Shown: positions 11,721 to 25,047, counted from the stretch's first letter. The stretch is 64,000 nt of DNA from Sequoia sempervirens (GCA_007258455.2 VDFB02000003.1:44963875-45027874), one strand, 5' to 3'. The notes: generated by a model not told the origin, from the sequence alone. Program-made: numbers and translations.

Positions 11721-11952
11721 TCAAATTTTCAATGAATCTTGTGGGGTTATACTAATTTTTACATGGGTGCTTTGCATAGATGATCTGCAAAAAATATGGT
11801 TAGGGTTAGTTATTTTTTTTCTCTTCGTCTATTATTTGGGTTCTCTGTGTGTATAGCCATTTTCAAGATTTGAAAGAGATTATCATTCTTTTTCTTTCTT
11901 CTGTAAAAAAAATGGTTGGGTGCAAAACAACCATGTATAAAAGAGTATCAGC

Positions 11953-12303
11953 CCACAAGCTTTCTTGAAAATGAAAACCACAACATCTGTATGGCAGGAA
12001 AGACGTAGAGTATATATGTGTGTCTACATATGTATATATATGTATGTATGTATGTATGTATGCATATATATATATATATGTATGTACGTATGCATATGTA
12101 TGTATATATATATGTATATATGTATATATGTATATATGTATGTATGCATATATATATGCATATATATGTGTGTATATATATATAGCCCACAAGCTTTCTT
12201 GAAAATGAAAACCACAAGATGTATATGGCAAGAAAGATGTGAAGAGTATATATATGTGTCTACATATGTATATATATGTATGTATGCATGTATGCATATA
12301 TAC

Positions 12304-12334
<31 letters not shown>

Positions 12335-12444
12335 CATGTATGTATGTATGTATGTATGTATGTATGTATGTATGTATGTATATATATATGTATGTATATA
12401 TGCATATATATATATATATATGTATGTATATATATATATGTATG

Positions 12445-12475
<31 letters not shown>

Positions 12476-12484
12476 ATGTGTATT
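11953..12484. repeat. Duplicated 232-bp unit carrying TATG/TATA microsatellites
   Basis: The lead sequence CCCACAAGCTTTCTTGAAAA occurs at about 11953 and 12185. Each copy is followed by AAACCACAA..TGTATGGCA-type sequence and then a (TATG)n/(TA)n tract (12009-12183 and 12247-12484). The tract ends in (TG)n at 12459-12475. Open frames here translate into Y/I/M/C repeats on every strand and are not genes. Confidence 0.85.
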
Positions 12485-12819
12485 TAATAATAGCTTGCTA
12501 TCAAACCAACACTACAATGGCTCTCTTGACAATACAACTTCATGAAAGTAGACTTTGTGAGAGGCCAACATTCAATTTTTCATTTACTTTGCCCACCCCC
12601 TTCGTGTAGCCATAGGATGTGCATAAAGACATGCATATATGTTTTAGTATTGGTTCTTTAACAATTTCCCTTTTTCTCTATAATACTCGATACATATTCA
12701 CACAAGACAAGTAATGTATGTAAACTTGACGAACATCCCAACACCAACTCCAAACAAAATAGCCCATGGGCTAATAAATATGTTTATATCTGTTTATATA
12801 TGTATATATGTTAAACACC

Positions 12820-13161
<342 letters not shown>

Positions 13162-13224
13162 ATGGTTTCATCCAGCCCTAGACCCTATAGGCTCTTTCAA
13201 TATTTAGTATTGTGTATGCAGAAC

Positions 13225-13424
13225 TAGGTGAGGTATTCTTATTCTTCTATGGGATAAGTATTTTTTTATTCTTTCCATGGGAAGAGTTTATAAGATTTAT
13301 AAAAACCAATTGCAATGAACTATTCTTATTCTTCTATGGGATAACTATTTTTTTACTATTTGCATGAGAAGAGTTTATAAGATCTATAAAACCAACAGCT
13401 TTCAACATAACCTCAATGATTTTG

Positions 13425-13455
<31 letters not shown>

Positions 13456-13740
13456 GTATGTATGCATATATATATATATATATATGCATATATATATGTC
13501 AATAGTTTCATACAACCCTAAACCCTACATATAGATAGCTACAATTCCTCCTATGGTAATGTTTGCAACACCAAAGATATACACAGATGATTTGAAAATG
13601 TTGTTTCAATATTCAATGTTGTGTATGCACAACCAGGTGAGGTATTCTTATTCTTATATGGGATAACTATTTTTTTATTCTTTGCATGAGAGGAGTTTAT
13701 AAGATCTATAAAACCAATTGCTTTGAACATAATCTCAACG
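13225..13740. repeat. ~90-bp minisatellite, three copies, plus microsatellite
   Basis: ATTCTTATTCTTCTATGGGA recurs at about 13232, 13323 and 13645. Each is followed by TAACTATTTTTTTA-like, GAAGAGTTTATAAGAT and ATAAAACCAA segments. The first two copies are adjacent (about 91 bp). The third lies beyond a TATG/TA microsatellite at 13423-13498. No gene is seen. Confidence 0.75.
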
Positions 13741-15070
13741 ATTATCTTTAGTTTCACATAGATTATATGTGTGGTTCTATTTGTAGAAATTAGTATAATT
13801 ATGTTTTCCAAAAATGCACAGGCTTCATTGAAAATTTGAGCTACATCACCACAAATAGACAAATTGTAAAATACCTACTAGAATAATACTGGACAACCAC
13901 CCAAGTAATTTTACCTCCAATTTGTTAATGCTTTCATACAACGCTAAATCCTACACACAAATAACTACAATTGATGCCATGGTAATGGCTAGAACACGAA
14001 AGATACAGACAGACAATCAAAACAATAGACCAACAACATACAAATAACTAGCCCTGGCCATATTTTTAAATGGAAGGAGTCTTTCAATGCAATTCCTGCA
14101 TCCATACAAAACAATAATCTCTTATTAATCTGGGAAAAGGTTATACACATAGACAACCAAAATAATAGGCCAACATTTAAGTACAATTCCTCTTAAGGTA
14201 ACAGGTATATATATGTTATACATATATGTAGACATATACATACACGTATACATGAATATGTTGTAAACTCGAGCTACATTGGTTGGGTTAAATATTATAG
14301 AGAAATAGGAAAATTGCAAGAAAACTATAAGGAAAACACTATACAATGACATACATCTAGTTCGTGAGTCTCATCCTAATAGCTATAATAGCTGTTACAT
14401 AGACTGCTTGTCTTCTGCCAATATATTGTGTAGCAATCTAACTGAAGCCAACAATGACAAATGCAATGCATAGTACAGAGTTTGTGTTTAGCTCTTTTAT
14501 CTGTTGGAAATTGCTCTTTCAACAATGCAATTTAATCAATATATGGGAGAGAACGAAAGAGATAAACAATAAATTAATCATTTATGTAAACTACCCATGG
14601 AAAACGTCTTACTGATTCCCCAGCTGAATAGTTTTATCATTGAGCTCACATACTTTTCATTTGAATATAGTGGGCATTTTCTTTGTAGTCTACTAAAAAA
14701 TAGTTGTAATTGTATAAGAGGAGTTGCATTATCTGGCATTCAGTTATATAGAGAAACATGGAAATTGTAACTGAACTGGCAGTAAAACATACATACATGT
14801 GTGTATTCATATATACATATATAAACAGATGTATAAACATTTATTAGCTCATAGGCTATTTTGTTTGAAGTTGATGCCGAGATACTCTTTTATACATGGG
14901 TGTTATGCATAAATAATTAATTTATTGTTAATGTATTCTTGCTATATGTCTTTGTATAAAAAGAGATGCATTTGTGTCATTTCCTATTATACAAAAATGG
15001 GGGAATTGTAATAGAGCTATTAGTAAAACATATATACATATATTTAGTCATATATAGATATCTATACACA

Positions 15071-15111
<41 letters not shown>

Positions 15112-16050
15112 ATATACATACATATAATACATTAACCCATCCATGAATTGGAGCAATCACATAATTTGCATATTTTCTAATAGGTGCTTACTGATGATGT
15201 GACTGGGTTTATCCTTGTGCATTTTTCACCTTCTACCTATTACTATAGGGGGAATTGTAGTGGAACCTTGTTTGTTTGCTCAATAAATATGCTTATGCTT
15301 AGTATTTTTTATTGCCCTGCATTTTTTTTTTTGTTATCTTTTTGCATTTGTGTTGGTGGATGCATTAACATAGGACCATTTGTAGATTATGAACATAATG
15401 GATATAAAATTACTTTGGCAGCTGGTAAGTGTTATTGTTTCTAATATATCTCTTTTATTTGTTCAATTCATCTGTTTGAACTTTCAAGCCGACTCCTCGT
15501 TGGCTTGGCCGGCAAGAGGATTTTTTATGCAATAGCTCTTTTGCAAATTCTCTATTTGACTACAAAAATTATTGCCAGTTGATGTAGCTTGAATTGTTGA
15601 TTAAGCCTATGCCATTGTGGGGAGGTTGTGCAGATTATTGGTACTGATTGGCTTTATGAGGTCTATGGAATATGGGTTTCATACCAAACAATGTAGCTTC
15701 AAATTTGAATTGAAAAACCAAGTTTTACACAACCTACTTGCCTTCTATGACAATGTTTAGTGTGGGTTCCAACTCATCTATGATCTCACTATGATTTTTA
15801 GCTTTTCTTTTAATAGTTGTTTTGCAATTTTTCGATTTTGTTTATAATATTTAGTGGAAAATAATGTTGCTTAAATTTTCAATTGAGAAACTAATAAAGG
15901 ATGTGTCTGATACCTGTTATACAATTCTTTATTTTTCTTTGATATTTTCCTATAAAGGATATAGGTTGAATCTTTTATCAATATGTTTCAAATTTTGTTT
16001 TCTTCCTATAAGCTCAAATAAATCAGCAAGATTTTTTTTATATAAAAAGA
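13740..16050. other. Degenerate dispersed repeats, microsatellite at 15070-15124
   Basis: Pieces of the 9.5-11.7 kb repeat family recur here in both orientations (for example near 14510-14540). Two of them run from TTAGTAAAACATA-like sequence into TA/ATAC microsatellites (about 14788-14830 and 15020-15124). One exon-like fragment at 15374-15424 ends at GTAAGT. Otherwise I see no gene. Confidence 0.5.
15374..15424 (+). pseudogene. Possible isolated exon fragment
   Basis: A short open stretch between ACATAG and a strong donor GTAAGT reads PFVDYEHNGYKITLAAG, which looks coding rather than random. I do not recognise the protein. No neighbouring exon is evident, and the surroundings are repeats, so it may be a captured or relic exon. 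It is only 51 bases long, so chance is a real alternative. Confidence 0.2.
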
Positions 16051-19000
16051 TGTAAGGTCCCCAAAATGCAAGTAAGCATCCATACTGAATTTTCCCTCAG
16101 TTGACTGGTTGAGAAGGCTTCAAATTGAACCCTTTTGCTGCCTATACTAATGCCAAACTTTGGAGTAGACAATATGGTATTTAAGCAACCAAAAAGGTTT
16201 GAATTTGCAGCCTTCCCAATTGGTTAATTGAGGGGAAAAACAATTCGGATGTTTCTTTTCTTCATAAATTCCAAGCTCAAGAGTTAAATGGTCATAAAAA
16301 AATATACTATACCCAAGTATTTAGATATAGTCCTGTGTTTATAGACACATATATACATATGTACGTATGGATACATATATATGCTTATATGTGTGTTTGT
16401 AAACGTTTTCATAAAGGGCAACTTAAATGCATATGTAGTGACCCTCCTGCTGTGACATCCTATCTTAGTTGTTTTCAGTTTGATTCTACCTATTAGATGC
16501 TTTAGTTCACTACGATACTATGTTGGATGGATTTTGCTGATGATACATTGACATCCTGGTTATTTGGTTATGTTAGTTTGATGATACTGAGATAAATTCA
16601 TTCATGTTATGGCTTATTTGTTTATGACAATTGCTTATGTTTATCATGTTGTTATGATTGTATATGATTGATCTTGTTCGTTTGTGTCGGTGGATAAGAC
16701 AATGTAGCATTACTCATTCGTGAGTACCCTGCTACGCTGTAATTCTTATTCACGGTGTCTTTTCTAACATGAGTATATATATATATGTATGTTTTAACAT
16801 TGATGTTTCCTGCAGACACAGGTACCGGGTAATGGCTCCACCTGCTTGTTAGGTCTGAGCGTACCCTAATTCAATATAATTAAGTTGTTGGAGGTATTGA
16901 CAGGTCCTTTTAAACCATCGTTCATTTTCGAATGAGTATCTCTGTGTTACCCCGTGTAGTTGTCCAGTTCATTATGCCGTGTTCATTTATATTGTATTGT
17001 GATTGTGTATTCGATATTTAATTTTGTTAAATGTTTATTGATGTTTATATCAGTGTTTGTGATTTAATTTATTAAGTTAAATTAAATAAGTTATTAAATT
17101 TATCAGTGAAAGTTATTTCTTTGAAATGTTTTATCTAAAATATTAATATTGCTGATTTATTTGCAAAATTGAGATAAACAAAATTGATATTTAAATGGAA
17201 AGATATTTTCAATTGGTAATGAATCTTAATTGATAGTTAGATGTTTGTTCTGATATTTTTAAGAATGAGTTAACTGGTTGATCTATTTCTAATGCAAAAA
17301 TGATTTGTCAGTTAAGTTTGATGATTGAAATTGAATTGCATGAGATAATATCTTGGAAAAGATTGGTAGTGTGCATTCACAGGAAGAATTTTTGGACAGC
17401 AGCAGCTTTTCGCAAATTTCTGTACAACAATACTTTCCTCTTAATATGTTGTTTACAAGTGTAATTTTGAAGCGGGATTGATCAGTATTCTTCATTGAAG
17501 TCTGGTGAATTGGTTCGGGGTTGACAGAAGTGTTTAAGAATTACTTTCAGCCAGTTTTCGAGTTAAAACAGGTTCTCTTTTGATTTCAATTTTTGGTATT
17601 TAAAATTCTGGAAATTTATTGTAGAAATTTACTCTACTGAACCTGCACAAAACACAAAGGAAAAGATTAGAAAAGTATTTGAACCTTAAAAAAAAGAAAT
17701 GAATATAAAAATATAGCAATTATAGTAAACCAGATTCATTGTTGTCCTTAATTTGGTTGTGTTTTGTTAATGATAGATGGAATTCAAGAAAATTAGGGAA
17801 AGAATGGAGAATTATTCCTGTATTAACAAAGGTAGATGTTGACAAAAATTCCTGATCTGAGTATATAGTTGACTGTAGAATTATAGTTATGATGTTGATC
17901 TGTAGGTCTATAGCATATAGATTTAAATATTTTCTGTCCAATCAAAATGGGCACACCATTCTCTTGAACTAAAGATTCTGCCATTAATGTTGAATTTTCT
18001 GTAGGTAATGAAATTTATATTTATTCTCCTAATACTCTCCACACTTGAACTTGCGCCTAGCCTTCTTCTAATGAATCTTACCATGTAAACTTGATTAGAA
18101 GATTTATTTTGAATCGTTTCTATAGCTGGTAAATGGAAATGTTATTTGGAATAATATTTCTGTATAGTTGAAGACATCTTCTCTTCATTAATCTTATATC
18201 CTTTTGAATGGAGAAAATTCCCTAAAGATGTTGAATCTTGTATTCATTTCTTCCTGCAACCGGTATTGTTTAGTTCACATCTGTCTATACTTGTTAATCT
18301 GCATACCATCATCCTTCATCTGTTAAGCCGATGTTTGTAACTCTTTCATCTTAGAATTTATTTTATTCTCGCACCACCAATATCCTCCATTAGAATATCA
18401 TACAAAACTTTTAAACAATGGAAATGGTTCTCATCTATCAGAACAATTTCTCTTGCAACAATTTTTGGAATGAATCTAAATGTAGCGTGGCAATCATACC
18501 ATACTCAAAGTTTTTAACTCCAATTGCAATATAGTGGCTGATAATTGGATCTTTCTATTCTCCTCTCTCATAGCGTTAAGTAAAAGTCTTGAATTTGGAA
18601 ATATCCTGTTGCCTTCATATGCCAAGCCAATTTCTCCAGCTTGCACATGACTCTGGTGTTTATGGGTGCGATCATACCAGCGAAAATAGCTAAAAGTAAT
18701 ATCTTCTAATCTGAATTCTACAATAACCTTGACCCATTTCTATCTATCGAAATATATTTCTCTTGAGATTGTGCACAGCTACAGTTAGGAATTAGAGAAA
18801 GAGCTATTTGTAGAATACGTCCCTGTGCAAATCTAAATCTCTTCTTATTTGATATCTTTTAACTTGAGACTCTTAGGTTATCAACTACAAGCATCCAATC
18901 TGATCTTTCTGTCCCTGATTTTATTAGTTATCCCTGAGTTTGTTAAATACAACGCTATTGTATATATTGATTCATGAATAAGTATAATGTTGTAGGAACA

Positions 19001-21113
19001 ATTGATAATGTAAACTAATGGAGTGAATGTTTAGTATTATATATAAATCATAATAATATTAATTGTATAGATGTAAGTAAAGTAAATTTAAACACAACAA
19101 TCTGATGTTATTTTGATATACATATTAGATACTTATAGTTGACTACAGTTGATTTACATGCATGATGCATGGCGCTTTGTTTAATCCAGTTAAAGTTATA
19201 TCATTTAATTGATATCCATAACTTAACTCTAGTGCGTATTACCCTTACATGCAAAAATAGTGGTAGCAACCTTGTTTGGAAATTATATATATTTATATAT
19301 ATAACTTTTAGTTGTAAGTTAATTTTTATATGATAACGAATACTTCACTTCAGTTTAATTTATCTTTTCTTGCAATCAATCTGCATCTTTATAATACTTA
19401 TGTTTATACTTATAGATGTATAAAAGATGTCTTTGATGTATCTTTAAGATTTCAATTGAATAAATAAGTTAAGCGTAATGTGAAATAAATTGGGGGCAAT
19501 TAAGATAATCTATGTTTTCTTTTAATGTAGTTAATTGGTTCACTAAATGGTTGATTTTGTATTAAGTAAATAAGTAATTTCTATTTGAGGGTGTGTATAG
19601 GAATTTGTAAAAAGTAGTGTTCTTTTATTTATGTAAATCTCTAAATTGGCTTTGATTATTATTTAGAGTATCCATGTGGTGTTTTAGTTTTCTATTTTAT
19701 GAAATTATAAATAAGAAAATCCTATGTAAGTTTGTTAATTTAAGATTTACAAGTGGACGACAATATTGAGAATTATCAAGATTCTTACTTCTAGAGAATA
19801 GGAAATTATATTTGTGGTATTGTTGCCATGATTATATATATAGGGAAAGGTTTTACACGTTTGATTGTTATTTCAGTGACAATATGAAGATATAGATCCA
19901 TGACATGATAGAAATATTTGTACCTATGTAAATTATGTTCTTTTGAATGAAGACTCTTTCCACAAATTTTGTTGTTATTGTCCAAAGAGACATCTTAGAG
20001 AATTTATTTTGTCTCAAGTGAATGATTTAAACCTCTGTGGTATCGTACTTTTACGCTTGATAGCTACCTCGAGATTGGTTTTATGTCAAGTCATGTTATA
20101 GAAAGAGTGGCTTGCGGTAGGGGCCGAAATCCGGAAGTGATTGTCTGGGTAACCTATCGTAGGTGTGTTAATTCAGTGAAAACCTAACTAAAGAATTATG
20201 GGTTGGGAAGTTATAAACATTAATTCAGATAAAAGTGTGCCTCGCCTATTGTCTTAAGGCTCGTCAGGTTGAGAAAAGGTTGAGAAGGCCTGGAATGGCA
20301 AGTCGTCATCTTGTCCTCTTGAAAGATGAAGTGACTCCACATTGGTCTGCATAGGGGCCGGGAATTGGTAGAGGCTACCAGGGTAACTCTTGGAGAGGGC
20401 CGGTAGTCTAGGAAGATTCACCAGGGTAACCTATCCCGACGATGTGATGACACTCTTAGTCGATATCATGATGGTGTTCCTTGTGTTCAGATTTATTTTG
20501 ATGTATTGTGTTACTAAGGTTTTATCTGCTATGATTGTTAACGTTATGTCGTGATGTGATTTGTAAACCACGTAATCATTATGTTCTTTCTTCTTTGCTT
20601 GTGGACCTATCATTATCTACTAGCACGGAGGGAGTGGACCTTTGGGTTCCACGTGGTCGGGAGGAAACCGTGCTACACCTTGTATTTTCTTGCAGATGAT
20701 CCTATGCTTGCAGCTGGTTCCAGTTACTTCTTTTTTTGTGACTGTGGATGTGAAGCATGTTCGCGGATAAGGATATTAGTTGTGATATGATCACTATCAG
20801 CTTTGTAAAAAAAATACCTCTTGTATAAGAGCGTTCATATTGTACCAACTTTGGATGTATCAAGATTTATTAAAATCTCTCTTGTTGTAATCTGAACCTA
20901 TGGTTTCTTGATTGTAATAAGTTTTGTAAACTGAACCATTCATGGCATTAAATTTGTATTATGATTTTGATAATGTGTTGAGTTTATTTATTAGGTTTAA
21001 GTAACATCGTCTTGGAAACCTTATGGAAATGTGTAATTAATTATCTTTTAAAAAAAAAAATATTCGGTTAACTTTACTCTTTGTTTTAACGGTAACCAAG
21101 GCGGGGCGTTACA
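16051..21113 (+). mobile_element. Giant solo LTR (5.06 kb), long-LTR family copy 1
   Basis: The element starts TGTAAGGTCCCC and ends GGGGCGTTACA, complementary-type termini (TGTAA.G.CCC at each end). They match the 5.83 kb LTR at 35702-41531. It shares with that LTR and with 62339-63375 a module near its 3' third: GAGAAGGCCTGGAATGGCAAG, several GGTAGNCTNGG...GGGTAACC repeats, and a later AGGGAGTGGACCT...CACGTGGTCGG segment. No primer-binding site follows at 21114. The flanking pentamers AAAGA and ACATA do not match, so either the duplication has decayed or the LTR arose by recombination between elements. No open frame longer than about 75 codons occurs inside. Confidence 0.7.
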
Positions 21114-22030
21114 ACATATATGTACTTAATTATTTGTACACATATATACATGCATATATTCTACATTGAAGCTCCATTGTTTACCATTAAATATTATAGA
21201 CAGACAAAAAAATTGTAAAAGAACTATTAGGAAAAGATTGAAGCACAACATATGTTTGATTCTTTTGTAATGGTTGTTGTTTCTTTTCTTATAAAGGTAA
21301 GAAAATATATTGATTAATTTACATTTCCAAAAGAGCCATAATGGTGTTGCTTTGAAATGATAGTGTTGTAAGAATCATCTTCCTTGGCTCATAGAAAAAA
21401 TAAAAGCCTGCATGCACACACATATAATCATCTTGAAAGATAGAGAGATACATATGAGGGTATATGCATTTTCATTTATGTTTTTTATTGTTCTTGATGT
21501 ATTCCTTGGTGTTTGCATACCATTTAAAGTGGATTTCTATTGTTCTTATTGTATCTCACCTTCTTTAAACAATATTAAAAGTGGAATGGTTATAAATTGA
21601 TATTTGTAAGTTGTGTACCAATTAGCATTTGGATGCTACAGTACACTGATCTTTTTTTTAAATTGTGAAATAGAGTAATCAATTAGTGAACTCAAATTGC
21701 AACATTATATCACTACAAATAAGCTCATAGAACTATGTCTATGGAAGCAGGCTTTGTGGATGGGTGCACAGAGGCCCCCAATATTGATTTCTTGCTAGCC
21801 CTTGTTGGTCTCTCCACGGAGTTTGGCTCTAAGGGCATGGCCACCCATCCTTCAAATCCTGATCTCGTAAGTATGGTTCTGCTTTATCTTGTACTTGTTG
21901 AAAATTTGGTGTTATTGTTTCCAACTCTCTTTGCTTCTAGGTGTACATCTAAATGGACCATCTTGACAAAGCATAGACATGTCGAACTAGTTATGCATTC
22001 CTATTTTCCTGCATCTAAAAGGATTGCTTT
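21114..22030. other. Degenerate repeats with an exon-like fragment
   Basis: Fragments of the 9.5-11.7 kb family occur (for example about 21300-21380, TATATTGATTAATTTACATT and GAGCCATAATGGTGTTG). The only coding-like piece is at 21735-21866. I see nothing else. Confidence 0.5.
21735..21866 (+). pseudogene. Exon-like gene fragment, unknown protein
   Basis: An open stretch of 44 codons begins MSMEAGFVDGCTEAPN, continues through LVGLSTEFGSKGMATH and ends PSNPDL directly at a donor GTAAGT (21867). The composition and the phase-0 junction look like a real exon. A possible next exon follows TTTGCTTCTAG near 21940, but it runs into a microsatellite. The parent gene is not recognised. It lies about 2.3 kb upstream of the decayed Helitron, so gene capture is possible but unproven. 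Confidence 0.3.
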
Positions 22031-22440
22031 GATGTATATGTATATTTGTATGTATATGTATGTATATATATGTATATGTATATGTATGTATATGTGTATA
22101 TACATGTATATGTATGTATTTATGTATTTATGTATATATGTATACATATATGTATATGTATGTATATGTATGCATGTATGCATATGTATATGTATATGTG
22201 TATGTATATGTATATGCATGTGTATATGCATATGTGTATGTCTATGGGCATGCAAAAACAAATATTGCAATATAATAGATCAAATATGAGGACAACAAAT
22301 TTTGCACTTTTTCTATGAAATAAATGGCACAATGGCTCTTTTAATAGTGCAACCTAACGAAAGTATAGTTTTTGAGATTGCAACAATCAATATTTTATAT
22401 GTATCTGTATATGTATGTATATGTATATATATGTATGTAT

Positions 22441-22471
<31 letters not shown>

Positions 22472-22585
22472 CATCTATATGGTTATATATGTACATGTAT
22501 GTATGCATGGATGCATATGTATATGCATATTTGTATGTATATGCATATGTAGATGCATATGTGTATGTCTATGTATATGCAAAGA
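22030..22585. repeat. TATATG/TATGTA microsatellites (two tracts)
   Basis: Tracts of mixed TATG, TATA and TGCATA units occupy about 22033-22245 and 22398-22582. They are separated by an inverted copy of the AATGGCTCTTTTAATAGTGC-type repeat. All long open frames across them encode M/Y/I/C/V repeats and are artefacts. Confidence 0.9.
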
Positions 22586-22670
22586 AAAACACTACAATAT
22601 CGTAGATTAGATATGTACACAATAGATTTTTCCCAACTACTATGAAATTAATGCCACAATGATTGCTTTG

Positions 22671-23810
22671 ACAATGCATCATAATCAAAGCATAGTTTGT
22701 GAGACCGCAACATTCAATATTGTATTTATTCTGCCCGCTTGCATTTACTTTTCTTTGCTTGCCCCCATTGTGTAGCAATGACAGGATGCATTAAGCCTTG
22801 TACAAGCATAGCCTTACTATCCATCCCTCCTTCTCTCGAGGTTCCCAAGTCCTCTATGTACAATGCATCATAATCAAGGGTATGTGCAGGATCATCATGG
22901 AAAATCAGAGTTAAGCAACTTGACTTAAAATTTTGAATAAACTATCTATATTATTTCAAAAATATGTAAGAATAGAATTTGTAGCAAATTGAATGTAGTT
23001 TCTAAACTATTAGGTTTATGTAAAAGCAATAAAATCTGTTTGGTAAAAATTTGAAATTTCAATGCACTAGTACTTAAATTTCAAGGAAAAAATAAGTAGG
23101 TGTCTATCTGACCACCCTAACCATAATAAAATGATAATATTTTTTTATAAGATTTTAGATATAAGTAGAGGACTCATGTCCGGATGTGATACATATTTTT
23201 TTGTAATTTTTTTCCAAGTAAATAATTAATTATGATTTTTTTATTACAAATTTTAATAAATATAAAAACTTGTATGTCTGACCACCTTAACTTGGTCAAA
23301 ACTTCATGAAATCCAATTTTTTTTTTTAATCCTATAGTATGTGAAGCATAGAATGTGACACATGTTTTGGATTCAAAAAATGTGATACCATTTGAAATCT
23401 ATAGATGTTTTTCAATCAGCCTATCAATTAGGATTTTAGTCATAATTCAAATAGAAAATGAATAATAATTATTTATTAAAATGAAAGTAAAGCATAATTT
23501 ATATTGGTGGAAAGATGAGAATCTCCTTTAAAAGCCCTTTTCTTTTCATTAATTTTGGGTAAATAAAAAGTTGTTAGCCACATACCCATCATATCACCAC
23601 TTTTTGGCCCATCATGATCCTGCACATACCTTCAAAACATAGTTTGTGAGACTGCAACATTCAATATTGCATTTAATTTTCCCACTCACATTTAATTTGC
23701 TTTGCTTGCTCCCATTGCATAGCAACGGCATGATGCATTAAGCCTCACACAAGCACAATCTTACTATCTAGCCCTCCTCTCGAGGCTCCCAAGTCCTCTA
23801 TGTATATTCA
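22671..23810. repeat. ~190-bp tandem duplication, second unit interrupted
   Basis: Unit 1 (22671-22860) and unit 2 (22861-22877 continued at 23632-23810) share ACAATGCATCATAATCAA, CATAGTTTGTGAGAC, AACATTCAATATTG, TTGCTTGC.CCCATTG and CCCAAGTCCTCTATGTA. Unit 2 is split after ATAATCAA by a 754-bp TIR element. Unit 1 is therefore the empty site. Confidence 0.85.
22878..23631. mobile_element. TIR DNA transposon, non-autonomous (754 bp)
   Basis: The left end GGGTATGTGCAGGATCATCA and the right end TCATGATCCTGCACATACCT form terminal inverted repeats of about 22 bp with one or two differences. TCAA (22874-22877 and 23632-23635) flanks both sides, and the empty unit at 22671-22860 reads ATAATCAAAGCATAG. 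There is no transposase frame, so it is MITE-like. The 3-4 bp duplication (TCA/TCAA) would suit a Harbinger- or CACTA-like mechanism, but I cannot assign the superfamily. Its right 147 bp are repeated at 62192-62338. Confidence 0.8.
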
Positions 23811-24152
23811 ACTAGAATTTAATATTTCCTAATGTTCAACCTATGCTATTCCTTTTTTGGCCATTCACAGATATTGATTCATATACAAATGGATAGACAT
23901 ATATATTTTGTTATATGTTAATGTATAATTGCCACTTTCAATGTATGTATGGGTATATATGTATATTCATATATCCTAATGTACTTGAGCTTGTATGTAT
24001 ACTCTTAGGTTGTACGCACAGAGTCAAGTTGCACATCCCAATCAATTGTTGAATTTAGAAAGGGTAAAAAATAGCAACAAAACTATTCGTACTATAGAGA
24101 GCATAGAGAGGAAATATCCATGAAGTGTCGCAAAAAATACTTATAGGAAAGG

Positions 24153-25000
24153 ATGGCTACAACAAGCACATTTGCACATGAAAATGGTAATAGTGCTCCC
24201 TTGCAACATGAAATTCCAATGGAAAATGGCAACCCTTGTATACAATCTCAGAGGAGCTCCCCTATTGCACCAACACACGAATAATACTTGAAAGAAATAT
24301 TCAACAATAGCTATCGTGTTGTGGTGAAGCGATTTTGACATCATATAGATGCGCTCTCCAACCTTTTTGTTTGCCAAATATGCAGGGAAAGCTACATAGG
24401 GATGCAAACTCGAATGTTAGGGTCAGAAGCCATATGTGTAAGGTGTTATTCTAAAAAAGGTGCCCATCAGTTCAACTCTACAAATGGAATGGATCTAGGC
24501 CCACAACCATTGTTACTCATAAAAGTTAACACAAGTTGAAGAGATGCTTATTGCTAGGGTGGCTTCAGTTTTACAGGTCACCCACGCTAGAGGAGGACAA
24601 TTTAAATATAGCGGTCACACAATAAGCTTCCCTCAAGATATCTCAAGCATCGCAAAAATTTTGTTGTCCTAACTACAAGACCTTGAGGTCATTATTGTTC
24701 GCAGGACCACTATTGAAGGAAGGAATTATGATTTTTATGTTAATAAACATCATGTGATGGATGCATTGAAATACAAAATCCAATATGACAAATACTACAA
24801 TGATGTTGAGATTGATGTTGAGGCTCTTAATATGTTACCTAATGTTGATGTTGATGTGTCCAATTTGTTGTATACAATAGAGCAAGTTTTAGATGAAGAC
24901 TTAATGCCATCAACCAACTCAACAAATGTTGGACAAGAAGAAAATGATTCTTCAAACTTTTCATCATTTATTCCTCACTTACCAAATAGTAGACGATAGC
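24153..25000 (+). pseudogene. Helitron N-terminus: zinc finger and DUF6570-like region
   Basis: From ATG at 24153 the frame gives a low-complexity lead. At about 24367-24460 come CQIC and, 19 residues later, CVRC, with the phrase GMDLGPQP after them. The frame then shifts at about 24520 to LTQVEEMLIARVASVLQV and GGQFKYSGHTISFPQDI, followed by IIVRRTTIEGRNYDF. A CxxC...CxxC finger followed by xxMLIARVxP and GGQ...GH...FPQDI is the hallmark of the DUF6570 region preceding the Rep in many Helitrons. There are at least three stops and one frameshift. The acidic segment at 24840-24990 links it to the next domain. Confidence 0.75.
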
Positions 25001-25047
25001 TACAAGCAATAAAAGAAGTCAGATTGCAAATTGGGAAAAAAGACTAG

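Noticed and set aside
15184..15444. 86-codon frame as a membrane protein gene
   Set aside because: It runs through a T-rich stretch and a probable splice site at 15425. Only the last ~17 codons look coding.
16046..21118. Target-site duplication for the 5.06 kb LTR
   Set aside because: Flanking pentamers AAAGA and ACATA differ at two positions. I kept the LTR call from its termini and homology but do not claim a duplication.
22001..22610. Long frames of Y/I/C/M/V repeats
   Set aside because: Same microsatellite artefact.
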